DNA from: Cyclospora cayetanensis
Lineage: Eukaryota; Apicomplexa; Conoidasida; Eucoccidiorida; Eimeriidae
Length of the DNA: 64,000 nt
Reading direction: 5' to 3'
NCBI RefSeq assembly: GCF_002999335.1
Contig: NW_020312103.1
Location: 248,001 to 312,000 of the forward strand
Part shown: positions 36,252 through 47,726 of the stretch, one piece after another
Position numbering within the stretch: the stretch's first letter is position 1
Layout of the letters: the number at the start of each line of letters is the position of its first letter
The notes under the pieces: model-generated
The model's input: only the letters and a program-made list of their open reading frames with translations
Databases searched by the model: none
Told to the model about the DNA's origin: nothing
Translations under genes and position numbers: made by a program

Positions 36252-36358
36252 GGTGCCACGTGTTTGGTCCACCCTCGCTGTCCTCTAGATCCTTAGTGCA
36301 GAATCATCCCGATTGACGTTGTTCGAGGATATCCTGGCGGGTAGGTACTACTGCCGGC

Positions 36359-38455
36359 ATGTCTCTAGAAAAGGGTAAATACCGCGAACTAAGCAAGGAT
36401 GAACCCGATTCGGACGCCGTGCAATTAGGCACCTGGAGTTTCAACTGTCCAGCAGTCGTGACCCCATCTAACAGACCTGCCCGCTTTCTCCCACCTCCCC
36501 CTTCAGAGGGCTGTTGGAATTCGTGGGATTCTCGTTTGCCGGGCCTAAAATCGGTGTGTCAATAGCGCAAGTGAGCGGAAATGCCTACCCGCCTTCGGCG
36601 AGTACTCCCCGCCAAACAGCACAGAAGGCTAATGAAGAGACCGCAGGAGTAGAATTATGATGTTGCATGCGGCAATGGCCTCAGCAAAAGCCGATATATG
36701 GCCCCCGCAGGAACGGAGTTATTGTCGGATCGGCAAGCTGTACGGACACCCAAAAACGGCGCCGTCGGCCCATTGCAACCTCATGGCTGATCACTTCATT
36801 ATGTTCGTGATATGATGTTTAGCTTTCAATGGCCTCGCAGCTATCTTCGTCGCCTTGTGTCACTTCCATCGTTTGCTGCGTTCTGCTGGCAGCCGCTCGA
36901 GACTAGACGTCTGACGAAACTCAACGATGGAAGGCTCAGAGTTCTCGGATCGAGCTTTGGGTAGGTACACCTACAATCTAAAAGGGAATGCAGAGGGAAC
37001 CCAAACCGTTTGAACAAGAAGAAGCGGAAGGACATTAAGACGCCGCTGGGGTTGCGTGGCCCAGTGATTGCGCCTGCTGTAAGGGGAAGACAAGAGCAGC
37101 TCTTTGTCGTTTTCTTCCGCTTGGCTGTTTCCAGAGCAAATTGCAAAGCCTTAAAAGATTGATTTTAACACAAAAACACCGGTCGATGTGCTCCAAACGA
37201 TATCCAATCATTGGATTTGTGGGTCCTGTGCCTATGTGTAGGCCCACAGCACGGGGAGCGGTTACAGGTGACGCACACAAGCATCCCGATACATTGAAAC
37301 GGGAGCAGGGCACTCTCTCCCCAGAAGAAGCAAGTCTTTTCCCTCCAAAGAGTCTTATCTTTGGGCATGGAACGTGCCGGGGGAGTGGCAGGCGGGAGGT
37401 GAACCCTAGTGTTTAGCTCCGAGTGCCAACCTGCGTGGGTGTTGGCTGACCACGCCTTAGCGCCTCATTTTCAATCATATTTTGAGCAAAAACTGTTGAA
37501 TGATCATTATTTTGATTTTTGTGAAGGCGATCTGGCCTTTGCTGCTCCTTTTAAGCAAGCGGAAACTGCATACCGCTTCCGCTTGTGCCGCGTAAGGGGC
37601 CTTTGGAAGGCCAGCAGTACCACTCAGGTGGACATACAGGAACGAATATTGGGCAGCACCCAGTAGTCCATAGCATAGATTTGAGGATGGAGTTGCGCCA
37701 GTTCTCCATGCTGTGCCTCATTATCACCAGCGACTTGGTACACTTGCCATAGCCTGTGCGCACCCACAGGTCCGCAAGCAGGCAAAGGTACTGTAGAGAA
37801 TAGCGGCTACATTTCAGACTGCTGCAATGCGCCATTAGCGAAGCCCTGGGCCTTATATGTGAGATCCCTCGAGTGTGCTGCTTGCTAGTTGCTTCCCCCA
37901 GCGTGTCCAATGCATTATCTGCAAAGGCTGCAGGTTGGGTATGTGATGATCTGTCGGTGCTGCACGAATGCAGCCCAAAAAACCTCTTTTGGCAAATTCT
38001 CGGCTTGGGGTCGCTTGTAAGCGAGGAAATACCTACCCAGGTTTGGGAGACGCTTAAACTTCTAAGTGGTCCAAGCGCATGTCTGCAGAAGCCGCCTCAG
38101 TAATCCGAGTATTCGTGTACCTTGAAGGCCCTCTTGTGTAAAGTAATCTAAAGAGCACGAAACATGGCGGCGGCACTGCTCACGCGCAACTATGCCCCTC
38201 TGTCGGCTACTACCAGCCCATGCTTGGGCCCTCAGTGAAGGGCTTGCCAAACAAAATGTTGTGTCTTCCGCGTAGCTTTGAGAAACCATCCTTCATTCCT
38301 CTTTCTTTTAGCGGGAACCAGCTAAGGGGGTATGGGTGCATTCGCTCACACAAAAGACGGCAAAAAGTCTCTTATCCGCCCGCACGAGGCAGTGTCTTGC
38401 ACCGGTACCTAGGCGAGAAGAGGCCCTCACCACCAAGGCCGATGATGCCCCGTAG
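36359..38455 (+). CDS. Unrecognised multi-exon gene
   Basis: Start ATG at 36359 (MSLEKGKYRELSKDEPDSD) is proposed because it opens an acidic, protein-like frame just after the divergent membrane-protein gene. In-phase exons follow at 36841-36960, 36985-37078 (contains KKKRKDIKTPLGLRGPVIAP), 37135-37267, 37410-37591 (contains PHFQSYFEQKLLNDHYFDF) and 37686-37787 (begins DGVAPVLHAVPHYHQRLG). Further likely exons are near 37.81-37.93 kb (LLQCAISEALGLICEIPRV) and 37.97-38.14 kb (LFWQILGLGSL, VWETLKLLSG, VIRVFVYLEG), and the last is 38312-38455 ending at TAG. Exon 2 near 36.5 kb and the junctions after 37787 are not settled. The middle and C-terminal parts look helical and could form a repeat fold. 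I do not recognise the family. Confidence 0.55.
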
Positions 38456-39657
38456 ATTTTGTCGAGAACCAATTTAGCGTGTCGTGGATTTAGGCTAACG
38501 TGGACGGAAGCAGCTCCGCAGCATCCAATAATGGGCAAAAGCCTTATGGTATTGCAGTTTTGACTATTTGATTGGCATCTTAGTAGTGCGTGTGAGGCAG
38601 ATCAAGCAGGAGGCCCGCCAGTGCAGGCGCAGCGAGCTGTTCTTGTGGATCCTTCCATGTGTTCGCGTCACGTTGCCTGGAGGATCGCTTCCTTGAGCGC
38701 GTGAATGTGCCTATTTGGTTTGTGGGGTTGAGAAAAAGCAAAAGCTCCCGGTTTCACACACCCCCATCCCCACCATCCCCAACACAACCTTAAAACTACC
38801 CACCCACCCGCTCAAGATGCTCACTAATCGAACTGCGTCCGCTGGGCCTGGCAACGAAATGGCGTCATTCTCGGAAGTTGCACGATTTGGCTGTGTATTC
38901 CGTCCATAAGAAGAACAGCGTTAGCGCTCCCCTACTTTGGGGAATTCCAAGAGCTCACTACACGACCCCAACCATCTACCTGTGCGCCACACACAGGGTG
39001 CGCATCCTCTAAGACATAGAGCTCTCCAAAAGAGGCCAGAAGACGACTGCCAGAAAGCAACTCTCCCTACCCCCGCCGGCCACACAAGCCTGTCTACCCC
39101 CTACAAACATATTGGGAAACACCTTCTATTGAACGCATTCGTGGCGAGAAAAAGGGTGCCAGTCAAATGGTCAAAGTACTAAACGTCCAGGCTTCTGCCC
39201 GGTCTTGAGCGCGGGGCAGCTGCCCCTGCCGATCTCACGCGGCAAAGTTGTTTTTGCAGCTAGTCTCAAGGCTGAGCAGACACTGAGCGCTGCGCAGGCC
39301 TCTCTGGCAACTCGACTTCCTAGCAGCAGGGGGATGTAGAGGAACCTGCTGATCTCTGTCTGCCACAGTGCTCGTGTGGCAGCGCCTGCAGAGTCGAGCT
39401 TCTAAATACCAGCCCAAAGCCAACCCGCCAACAGTCCATGCCAAGAAACCCTCCAAGCTGATTCATTTAAAGGCTCCAAAGCGGCCCCTCAAAGGGGGTA
39501 TATCTGCATGCAGCAGAGAAAGCTCCCCCTCTGCCTCGCGGGAAAGCCCCGTAGGCAAGCGTGCATGAGCGCCTCGAAATCAAAGCAACCAGACACTCTA
39601 AACTCTACCGACTACAAGCCCGCCTATTTGCAACCGAGACAGAACTGGGGGCTCCCC
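38456..39657. other. Convergent intergenic region, no gene seen
   Basis: Between the stop of the plus-strand unknown gene and the stop of DHODH. A C-rich patch (CACCCCCATCCCCACC) lies near 38760-38810. A minus-strand open frame at 39235-39456 has a hydrophobic start but no ATG or splice support. Nothing firm was found. Confidence 0.45.
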
Positions 39658-42600
39658 TTAATCGAAGGTGGGCTTCTTAACGGCCTTCCTTTTGAGCGGC
39701 CGATGGTCAAGTCCGATGGCGTCTTGCACATTGTAGATGCCTGCACATGCGCGCGAACCCCAACAGGCCGTTCGAGGAGAGAGAGACATTGCCTTGAGAG
39801 CACTTCCGAAACCAGCGCGGCACAGCGCATGCCACAGCGCAACAGCATCCCCGTCAAAGTAGCAGCCAAACGTGCCTACAGGGGACCTCGAAAGACGAGA
39901 CGGGGAGAAAATCGAAAAGTAATGCACGAGCCGAGAATGGAGCAGGCAGAGAAAGGGGCAGACGCGAAAGTATTCAACTAGCGCAAAAATGCAGGGAAAC
40001 GCGAACACCCCATGCACACGCTGTACCTGCTTGGTTCAAGATGTTGAGGAGCTCATCCTTGATGCGACGTGCTACAATTGGCCCTCTGTATATCTGCATG
40101 CAGCGTGATGCACACGGCCAGTCAACAAAATCCTCCCAGCCCTCGTGCAAAAGGCTGCGCGTGCGCCCCTTTTAATTCTCTAGTCGCTCTGTCCGAGCTT
40201 TTCCGTCTCCGCCAGATGAGGATGCGGTTTGGGAGTTTCTACACCTGCCCCCGCCACTGCTCTCTCTCAATCAATCAATTAACTTCGCCTCTAAAAGTGG
40301 CTTTTCGGAAACAAGCGCCTCCGCGAGTGGCGGGGCAGCAGCACACGCCCCCGTTACGCATCCCTCAACTGACAGTCCATATGCATCTCTTTGAGATAGA
40401 GAGATTCAGAGAGAGAGAAAGCGAGAGAGATACAGAGAGATTCAGAGAGAGAGAAAGAGAGATACAGAGAGCGATTCAGAGATAGAGAGACAGATATATA
40501 TATATATATAGCGAGAAAAAGAGAGCGAAGGCCTAGTGCCGCTACGAACCAGACAAAAGAGAAAAGAAGCGCTAGGAGGCTACACACAGACAAAGAGAGA
40601 CAGAGCAGGCCCAAAAAGCGAAGGAAACAGAGAGGGCAACCAGCCAGGAGCGCATCGGTGAAGAGAGCAGCAACAGCATGTACGCCAGCAAAACTAACTT
40701 CCATGGAACGGAATTAGCCGCAAGCGACATATCGAAATACCCCTTTCTTCCTTACCATGGCGCTGTACACCTCGACGGCGCTTGCTCCTGCCTTAATTTG
40801 CTGAAAGGCGTCAAGACCAGTCTCGATTCCCCCACTCTGCAGAAACGGCAGATCCGCAGAAGCTGATTATGCCGCAGCAGCTTTCGCAGAACACGACATG
40901 CGTCCTTGCTGCCTCTCTCTAGCGCCACGCGCACATATCGGCTCCCATAGGTATACCCTTGTTGCAGCGACCTTTCTGCTCACTAGCAAGAGGAGAAGGA
41001 CACCCATATACATCTCTCTATATCTCTCCATCTATACATACAATGCCTCGGCAAGCCCATGACGGGGGAGGAAGCGGCGGGAGGAGGGGGGCTGTACAGC
41101 CGCAGGAATCCGCCTCCTCCTTGAAGGACGCCCAAAGAGGCCTTACAGCTATGATTGCAACTTTGCCGTTTGTGAGCTTGTAGAGATCCGAAACGCATTT
41201 CGTGGCAATGGCTTTCAGAGGACGTCCACTAAGACCCCCTTGCTCGCCTTTGCTTGAGCTTTTCAGGGAGGCAGGTCGCTGCACCTGCACGCCAACAGAC
41301 AGAACAAAAGTGGCAGACTTGTCGGGAAGGGAGCAACAATGCGTTTTCCCTCAACCAAGCAACCCCACGCAAGAGGCGCAGAACACTAAGGACGGAGCAA
41401 ACGACACAGGCAAGCGGATTCGGCTTGAAACGCGGCTGCTGACGTACGGTGGTATTCGAAACGATCAGCCCGTCCAAGCCTGTCTTTAAGGCCTGCAGGA
41501 AGCATTCAAAAGTGTGCATAACATCCAAACAAATCATGCTGTCGTGCGTTTACTCTTCGAGCGGTGGACTGCGCATAGCATGTATATATATGTATAGATA
41601 TATATATAGCATGTACATATATAGCATGTACATATATAGCATGTATGTATATAGCATGTACATATATAGCATGTATATATATCGCAAGTACATACATAGC
41701 ATGTACATATAGAGCACGTCCATATAGCATGTGCATATATAGCATGTATATATATATATATAGCATGTACTTATATAGCATGTCCATATATAGCATGTAC
41801 ATATATAGCATGTACATACAGTAGCGCCGAGACAAACGCATGGAGATGGTGGTGACACGCGTCTTTGCCAGCCGACGTGCCCCCAATCAAGCGTTCCCAG
41901 ACACTTCGCATTTGAGTGTTTGGCCGCTTACTACGTGGGCAATGTCTCGCTTTTCTTCGTCCGTCAAGTCGGGCTGAAGAAAGGCAGCAAAAAGGCAAGC
42001 CAGGCAACACCCCTCAAGCGCCTCTCTGGAGGCAGCACAATTGCTGCTTGGCGAATCGGCACGACTGGGGGCTTGACGCAGACGCCGCTAGGGAGGAAAA
42101 AGCCGCGGAGAAGAAGAGTAAAATCTCCAAGAGATCATTCGGACGGAAGTCAACTGCGGCTAGAGAGACACACGTACCGCGATCTTGACAAAGAGAAGAG
42201 GCGCTTTACCCGTCTGCGTTGGGAAAAACGCATGCGCTTTTTGCGTCGGATCTTCCTGCTGCTGCTTTTTGGCGCTTTCTCCTGTCTCTACGCCGACTGC
42301 TTCTTCATCACTCTCTGCGTCTTCGCCTTTCTGATGGCGGCTCAGGAGGGAAGCGGTCTGCTGCGCATTCTGTCGCTCCAGCTTCCCAAGCTCCTCTTGT
42401 GCAGTCGTTATAATGCTCTCCAGGTGCTCCTTCTGCTGCAGCGCTCGAAGGCCCCTCGTGTTGGGAGAACTGAGATTGATCACGAGATAATCGGCAAAAC
42501 GAGCGACGCGAGAGATTCCCTCTCGGATGTCTTCCTCCGCACTCGAAGAATCCTTATTTTTCCCTACACAAACGCTCATGGCCAGCCCCTCCACACAGTC

Positions 42601-45369
42601 GCTTCGCGAACACCCAATGAGACACTCCAAGGTACACCCCCTCTTTCCCCTCTTCTCTCCCCTCCTCTCTCCCCTCTTCTCCCCTGTTCTCTCCCCAAAT
42701 GCGACAGTCTCAACAACAGCACAAACGCCAGAAAGACGCAAAAAGAAAGCAGACACTGCGCATGCACAAAGCCCCGACCCCAAGGCGCTCTACCTAAATT
42801 GACGCCAAGAACGCATCTCCTCGCAAGCCTGTCATGCCATCGCTCCTTCGCCGTCTCTGCAAGGCGGGGTTCTGCAAAGTCGAGGCCTTTGCTACAGCCC
42901 AAAACACAAGAAACCACCCATGGATGCAACTAAAATTGAGTCCAGAAGACGCCTTGTCGGCATCTTCACACAAATACACGCGCGTGGTATACACACACAC
43001 ATACTCACACTACACCTGCCCCCCCTACACCGCACCGAGTCGCAGAGAGAGTGCCCCTAGGCGTTCTCCGTCTGGCTCTGTTTGCCTGGGGGTATTATTC
43101 AAGTCTACAGAAAGCGCAAGATCGCTTGCTGAAGCTCTCGCCTCTTTGCACTCAAAAGGCAACCTCGCAAGTCCTCTCTTGAACCCACGTGGAAAGCAAA
43201 GTTCAACATGTCTTTTCTCTCAAGCGCCCTGCTTGCTTGTTTGCATGCATGCACGCTTGCACGCATGCGCGCGCCACTCAGCAGGCCGCTAATGCTCACC
43301 TGTTGAATCCGCAACGGTTAATAATCGCACGATCCTGCGCCAAGCGAAAGATCCTCGGAGTCGGATTGCCAGGCTGAGGCTTTGGCGTAATCGAGCCAAC
43401 CTCCACAAAGCCGAACCCCATCCTTGCACGCCCATACAGAAACAGGCAGACAGATATATGTATTTATACGAGTATTTATAGGTATAATATATGTACATAC
43501 ATCCATATATGTAGGTAAACATTCAAAGTGATGACAGGCACAGGCACACACGGCCCAAGAAATCGTTTTTAACACCACTCTCACTCGCCGTCCCTGCAGT
43601 CTGCAAGGGCTCCACAAGCGCAAAAAGACAGGAACGCCGGCAAAAAGTGCAACTCATGCTTCCATCGGAAGTTTTGGTATCTTGGCCAACACACAGCCTC
43701 CCCAATCTCCCCCCTCTCCACTCCTTATGCCTTATTCGCACAGCGCCATACATATCTCTGTCTTTCCTCTCCAGTCACTCATTCCACCGCCACACAATAA
43801 CGAACCTAGATTAAGATACACACGCCCCTGAAGGAATATTGAGACATCAGGCCATGGAAGCATACGTGCACATAAAAATCGGTTGTTATACGAGTGCAAA
43901 GGCGTTCAAAAGACACCCCCAGGAGCCTCTTTAAAAGCGGATATTGCTTACTTGCAGAAGCCTAAAGGCGCCTCTGCATGTTTATCGAATCCGGCAGCGA
44001 GGCCGACGGCTGAGGGAAATGTGAGGCCTTTGATGGAGACACTTAGCGCCGGATCATCCCTGAAGCGTCGCAGAGGAAGCCCCACAGGAGCACCAGCAAG
44101 CTAAGTATACTGGCACACGCGCGCGCTGATGATTCGCGTAAACATGCGAAGACTCGCCCAGCGGTAAGCGCTAGCTCGCAGCGCGAGGCTGTGATAGACC
44201 CCTCCTGCCCGTGCACGGTGAGGCCTCTAAATAGCTGCAATGGCAGCGATCCCCTCGCGCATTTAGCACCCGTCATGCAAATGCGCATGCGCAACCATCC
44301 GACTAGGCCCTCACACAGCTTCTACCCCAAGAAAAGCCACCCCCTCCCTCCTTCCCGTCTGCCCACCTCTCAAGATCTTGAGGGAGCATCCCTCGGGCTG
44401 CAAGCCACATCACGAAGTCGTGAGCTGTTTCAGGATCGGGAAAATTCTCCGGCAGCACCTCGTAAATAACCTCCAGCAAGCCGTCGAGGTGCCGCAACAC
44501 ACCGGAGCAGACGTCAGTAGCCGCGTAACCCAAGTACATCAGCAGACCCCCAACAAGGATGAAGCTGAGAAGCAGCTTCTGAACCCACGTAGCAGCCGCA
44601 AGCAGGGGGCAACACACACATCGCGCAGCACACGTACAAAGCCGTCCCATTAGAGGTGCAGGCTGATCGCCTTGCTCGCCACGCCTACATGACTGAAGTG
44701 CTAAGCACGCGTCGATGGGCGGGAGGACTCAGCATTTTTCCTTTTTTTTAAAACCTAGGTACAGGTACAGGTGCAGGAGGCGGAGGAGTCACACCAGCAG
44801 CAGCCGCAGCAGCAGCAAGCACGTGAGCATACTCCGTAAAAGTTGTTCCTCCGGATAAGGACGCGTCTGCGTTTTTCTATGTCTTCCATGCCGAGCTCTA
44901 TAACGCGCAACGTCGGCGATCCCAAGGCTCTTGCTTCACTCGACTCCGCCACGTCACCCGATCGTTCCGCGGTAACTGCCAGCGCCTCCCCTTGAGGCTG
45001 CTGCCTCTCTGGAGAGGCAGCAGCCTCAGGCAAATGGCTTGAGGGCGTGGGAGTTGAAAGGGACTTCGTGCTGAGAGAACGAACTCGCCCGCCCACACAC
45101 CACAAGAAGCAGCCAGCCGCCTCTGGCCTCTGCCGTTGCGGATATGCGAAGATCGCAAAAGACTCGCGAGGCGCACACTCCCTAGCCGCTACAGCCGGCA
45201 CCTGCCCGAAGTACAACCTGCAAGGCAGCCGGGGGGGGGCCGCGCTGCTCAGCGGCCGTCTGGATACGCGCTCCCATCGGTAGGCGAGTGGCGTCCAGCC
45301 AGCGGCACAGGAAGCGGGGGGGGAGATGCGAGCTGCAGTCTTGCCCGCAGAGCAGTAGGCACGCAGCAT
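39658..45369 (-). CDS. DHODH: Dihydroorotate dehydrogenase, class 2, mitochondrial
   Basis: Oxidises dihydroorotate to orotate in pyrimidine synthesis and passes electrons to ubiquinone at the inner mitochondrial membrane. Twelve exons, all in phase, 642 residues: 44833-45369, 44367-44578, 43952-44059, 43300-43422, 43109-43177, 42178-42601, 41932-41973, 41448-41492, 41147-41284, 40756-40836, 40027-40093, 39658-39740. Exon 1 is an Arg/Ser/Ala-rich mitochondrial leader. Exon 2 has the membrane anchor ([20 protein letters not shown]). Then come [66 protein letters not shown] (catalytic Ser loop), [44 protein letters not shown] and the end [17 protein letters not shown]. About 65 charged residues are inserted between the SSPNT strand and LLFVKIAPD. 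The usual GVNIGKNK reads SVCVGKNK. The enzyme is an established anti-apicomplexan drug target. Confidence 0.93.
40395..40512. repeat. GAGAGATACAGAGAGATTCA repeat in a DHODH intron
   Basis: GAGA-rich repeat followed by a short TATATATA run (40495-40511), between DHODH exons 40027-40093 and 40756-40836. Confidence 0.8.
41576..41822. repeat. About 15-bp tandem repeat ATATATAGCATGTAC in a DHODH intron
   Basis: Around fifteen units of CATATATAGCATGTA with small variants, in the intron between exons 41448-41492 and 41932-41973. Each unit contains GCATGT, one base from the GCATGC core. Confidence 0.85.
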
Positions 45370-46062
45370 TGTATACGGTCAGGTAATCTCTACACGCGTC
45401 CTCCGGGTAGACGGGAATCTCATGAAACACCCTGGGGGTGGTGGGGTGTCCACACGTCACAAGCAATGGATGAACGGAGAGCGTTTCCTTCGGACGCCCT
45501 CCAGGCGATTTCTGGAGTCCATGCAGGCGCAGACGTCAGCCTACGCCTGTGGGAGAGAGCGGCACTCAACGCATGCAGAGGAAAGCTCTTGGAGAAAGCC
45601 ACAGGGCGCCGTGAAGCCCTTGCTGACGGAGGGAAGGTTTAATTAAGGGAAAATGCCGTTTTGGCATGAATCCAATAAACATAAAAATGTCGAGTGGCTC
45701 AGATATGCATATCTACGCATATTTACTTTTCTATAACCCGAGCGAACGACACTATGTAGCCTACGACTCGGGTCGTGGGAGTTGAACGGAACCCTGAGCG
45801 TCTACCTCCAGACCTACTCCTGGTGTCTGCTCATGACTTATTCTGGTATCAGCTTTGATAAAGTCACGCCACAAGTTGCTTTTTGTTGAAATTATGAGGA
45901 AGACCGTCGGACCGCCATCAGCCAGTTGATGGGAGTTCACCGCAGTGTCGATGCAGTCTGTCGATACACTAGAACTGCCGAGCATATCCAGCCCGATCCG
46001 CCGTCTCTGCGTGCTTTTTTCTGACCGCAATTCTCTTCGTTGCCTGAGGAGCGCCTCAACTA
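45370..46062. promoter_or_regulatory. Bidirectional promoter region between DHODH and ERV1
   Basis: About 690 bases separate the two divergent start codons. A minus-strand open frame of 89 codons from 46030 to 45761 has protein-like composition but no recognised motif, and it could be an upstream exon or chance. No TATA-like element can be assigned. Shared regulation is an inference from geometry. Confidence 0.5.
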
Positions 46063-46667
46063 ATGGCCTCTGGCGAAAGGGCTTCTCGCAGCTGTCCCTG
46101 CGCCGAAGGTAAGGGCAGCAGTGGCAGCTCCTCTGAATCGAGAGTGCTGCCGCCGAGTAGGGAACAAATGGGCAGGGCCTCCTGGAAACTGCTGCATAGA
46201 GCCGTGGCGCATTTCCCTGACAATCCGGTGAGGGTGCCCTCGTAAATCCCTGCGCAAGAAATGCATTTGGGGGGAGTCACGCCATTCGCCAGAAACACCC
46301 CGCATATGAGCACTTCTGGCGTCAGGGCACCTCTGCAGCTCTTCGATCCGACGTGCGCATTTGATTCCGAGGGTCTCCGGGTTCGTTATTCGATGGTTTC
46401 TGCGGGTGGTGTTTGCTGAGCCTTCAGGGTGCAGTGGACCGACGACGTGTTTTTTTCTGGCTCATAAGCTTCGCTTCTCTGTATCCCTGCAGCATCTGCA
46501 GGAGCGCCTTTCTGTCCATCATTCTACAACACCGCCCCAACACGTCCTCGCAGCGGGACCTTGTCCTGTGGGCCTGCCGCGTGCACAACGCTGTAAATGA
46601 CGATCTCTCGCTACCTATTTTTAACTGCCTAGATCCGCAGCTGTTTGCTCGCCGGCTCAGCACCTAA
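46063..46667 (+). CDS. ERV1: ERV1/ALR-type mitochondrial sulfhydryl oxidase
   Basis: FAD enzyme of the intermembrane space that makes disulfides in imported proteins and passes electrons to cytochrome c. Two exons in phase, 46063-46227 and 46428-46667, give 134 residues. Exon 1 contains GRASWKLLHRAVAHFPDNP, the family's first FAD-contacting helix. Exon 2 contains FASLYPCSICRSAF, with the active-site CxxC, and WACRVHNAVNDDLSLPIFNC, with the HNxVN flavin motif and the structural Cys pair. The N-terminal part is short and has only SCPCAEG (CxC) where many fungal and animal enzymes carry a shuttle CxxC. Apicomplexan and other protist ERV1 enzymes are known to differ in shuttle-cysteine placement. 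The ATG at 46063 is the only one upstream of the domain in the exon. It is divergent from DHODH and convergent with UvrD. Confidence 0.9.
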
Positions 46668-47038
46668 CTCTAGCACGCATGCAGGATAGCTGGCCTGCTG
46701 ACTGCAAAAGACTACGACGCTGCACACAGAGCGGCACCTGCTGGAGCCCTCACCTCGAGTAACGCCCACGTGGCAACGGCATGCGCAGGCAGATGGCCCC
46801 TGCTAGTGAAACTCTTCTGAGGTTACGCTACACCTAGGCTTTGCTGCATGCTTTCTAGGCTAGAACCCGACACCCCCTGCCGTTGACAGCTTCTCTTCCG
46901 GCCTTTTCTTCTAGCTCCTAAATAATGACCCCTACCAGTGAAACTCTCCCGTGGGTATCCCAGATACTTATGCAGCTGTTTGACGGCTAGCGCCCCCGTC
47001 GAGCGGCCTGAGAGATTCTCGCTCATTAGCTGGACGCT
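46668..47038. other. Convergent gap between ERV1 and UvrD, no gene seen
   Basis: About 370 bases between the ERV1 stop and the UvrD stop. No repeat or RNA gene recognised. It should hold both 3' UTRs. Confidence 0.5.
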
Positions 47039-47689
47039 TTAATTCCACTCTGCTGGCACTTTTGGTAGCGGCGTCGCTGCCCTCGCTGTGAGGGCTGCAG
47101 CAACTGGCTTCAGTGTTTTTTCATGCGTGGTTTCTTTGCCGCCAGTAGTGCTCTTCCTGCTTCCATCGACACCTCTGGAAGCCTGCACCTCTCGACTCTG
47201 GGGACGGCTCGGCACGACCAACCCAGCCTCTCCAAAGAATCTGGAGGGCTGGATTGGGTGGTTGTTCTTGTCTGCCAAGGGGGCCGTCATGAGGATGAAG
47301 CGTTTGGCTCTGGTCATTGCCACGTAACAGACCCTCCTTTCTTCCATCAGATGCAAGTGCTGCTCGTTCCCCAAACCTTGCCGCAGCACCGCTTCCTCTG
47401 CCCGAGCAAGCGTCTCCGCGACTAAGGCCTGCTGCTCCCCAGCTCCCGACGGCCTCCCCTGAGACGCTGAGGCAGTGCCAAGCAACACGCGAGAAACGAA
47501 GTCAGCCAGCGGCTGGCTGCCACTTGCTCCCATAGGCAGGGTCCTAAGCAACGCGACAGACAGACAGGGGATCAAAGATACACGGAAACAAACTTACGCA
47601 CAAAGAGAGCCATCAGACGCAGAAAAAAACACATGCGCATATATATATATATGTATGTATATGTATATGTATATATATATATGTATGTG

Positions 47690-47726
<37 letters not shown>

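Noticed and set aside
39235..39456. Minus-strand ORF beginning with a hydrophobic segment
   Set aside because: It begins with a non-ATG codon, and the only nearby ATG is in another frame. No splice sites connect it to DHODH, whose stop is clear at 39658.
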